Shown here: positions 38,152-38,188 of the stretch, piece by piece
How the letters are laid out: every line of letters starts with the position of its first letter
Numbering within the stretch: position 1 is the stretch's first letter
Virus record (IMG/VR): IMGVR_UViG_3300042868_007361
Location: 1-38,188 of that record
Reading direction: 5' to 3' (one strand)
Origin: a virus
Length of the DNA: 38,188 nucleotides
Made by a program: the position numbers and the translations under genes
Notes under the pieces: model-generated
Databases searched by the model: none
Told to the model about the DNA's origin: nothing
What the model saw: only the letters and a program-made list of their open reading frames with translations

Positions 38152-38188
38152 CTAATTTGTTAAATTGTAAAAATCTCTTTTACAATCT
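38152..38188 (-). CDS. 3' fragment of the gene at 1673-2038 (cut by window end)
   Basis: Identical to 1673-1709, including the stop codon. It is the end of the Lys/Asn-rich gene reached again on the second pass through the locus. Confidence 0.6.
   Translation of the reverse strand, partial: DCKRDFYNLTN

Larger units (their letters stand above)
37176..38188 (+). repeat. Direct, diverged repeat of 21-1709
   Basis: 37176-37493 matches 21-338 (HTH gene) and 37868-38188 matches 1389-1709 (small leftward gene and its upstream DNA). 38062-38188 is identical to 1583-1709 (127 bases) and 37218-37403 is identical to 63-248 (186 bases). The segments between, 37494-37867 and 339-1388, are unrelated. 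Orientation and order are conserved, as expected if the window end re-enters the beginning of a circular map. Confidence 0.85.

Noticed and set aside
1-38188. tRNA genes, CRISPR arrays, insertion sequences, integrase and attachment site
   Set aside because: No cloverleaf, spaced direct-repeat array, transposase, tyrosine or serine recombinase was seen on reading either strand. Absence is by eye, so short tRNAs could be missed without a covariance search.

Overview
The window looks like an essentially complete assembled genome of a P22-like podovirus that infects a Gram-negative bacterium. The virion block is P22-type: a P22-like portal, acidic scaffold, P22-like coat, gp4-like tail accessory factor, gp10-like stabilisation protein, three ejection-type proteins and a tailspike with a P22-type head-binding N-terminus. 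The Gram-negative host follows from a nested Rz/Rz1 spanin pair. A sigma-54-like promoter ahead of the late genes suggests a proteobacterial host that has RpoN, but the host cannot be named from sequence alone. No integrase, tRNA, CRISPR array or insertion sequence was seen.

Layout. (1) 1-2040 is an accessory end with a winged-helix/HTH gene, an HNH endonuclease and two small leftward genes. (2) 2040-2700 has no convincing gene. It holds a relatively GC-rich, hairpin-rich stretch, then a tandem operator and a rightward promoter. (3) 2705-4134 is a rightward run of small early genes, including two HTH proteins. (4) 7481-4120 is a leftward replication/recombination operon: DUF1376 protein, DnaB-like helicase, small zinc and MazG-like proteins, RuvC-like resolvase and NinB. 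(5) 7570-7790 is a divergent control region with a tandem operator, promoters both ways and a leader terminator on the leftward side. (6) 7797-14472 is a rightward operon with ERF annealing protein, SSB, Gp157, MazG-like protein, DUF551, a triple zinc-ribbon protein and many very small membrane proteins. (7) 35630-14475 is the leftward late block: probable small terminase, RepL-like protein, large terminase, portal, scaffold, coat, head-tail proteins, a cupin plus 2OG-oxygenase pair, ejection proteins, tailspike and a coupled lysis cassette. (8) 35722-37511 is another rightward early operon, ending in a second copy of the HTH gene.

The two ends are diverged copies of one locus. 21-1709 matches 37176-38188, except that the middle is swapped: 339-1388, with the HNH gene, against 37494-37867, with an unrelated structured RNA. 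The last 127 bases of the window are identical to 1583-1709. The simplest reading is a circular or circularly permuted genome of roughly 36.5-37.2 kb whose contig closes on itself through two allelic versions of this locus. A true tandem duplication is the alternative.

The genes are tightly packed, with many 1-8 base start/stop overlaps (ATGA, TAATG) that imply translational coupling. Two divergent early control regions share an operator with a 16-base period. The late block has a sigma-54-like promoter near its start and a terminator, promoter and second terminator around the coat gene, which would let coat be made in excess.
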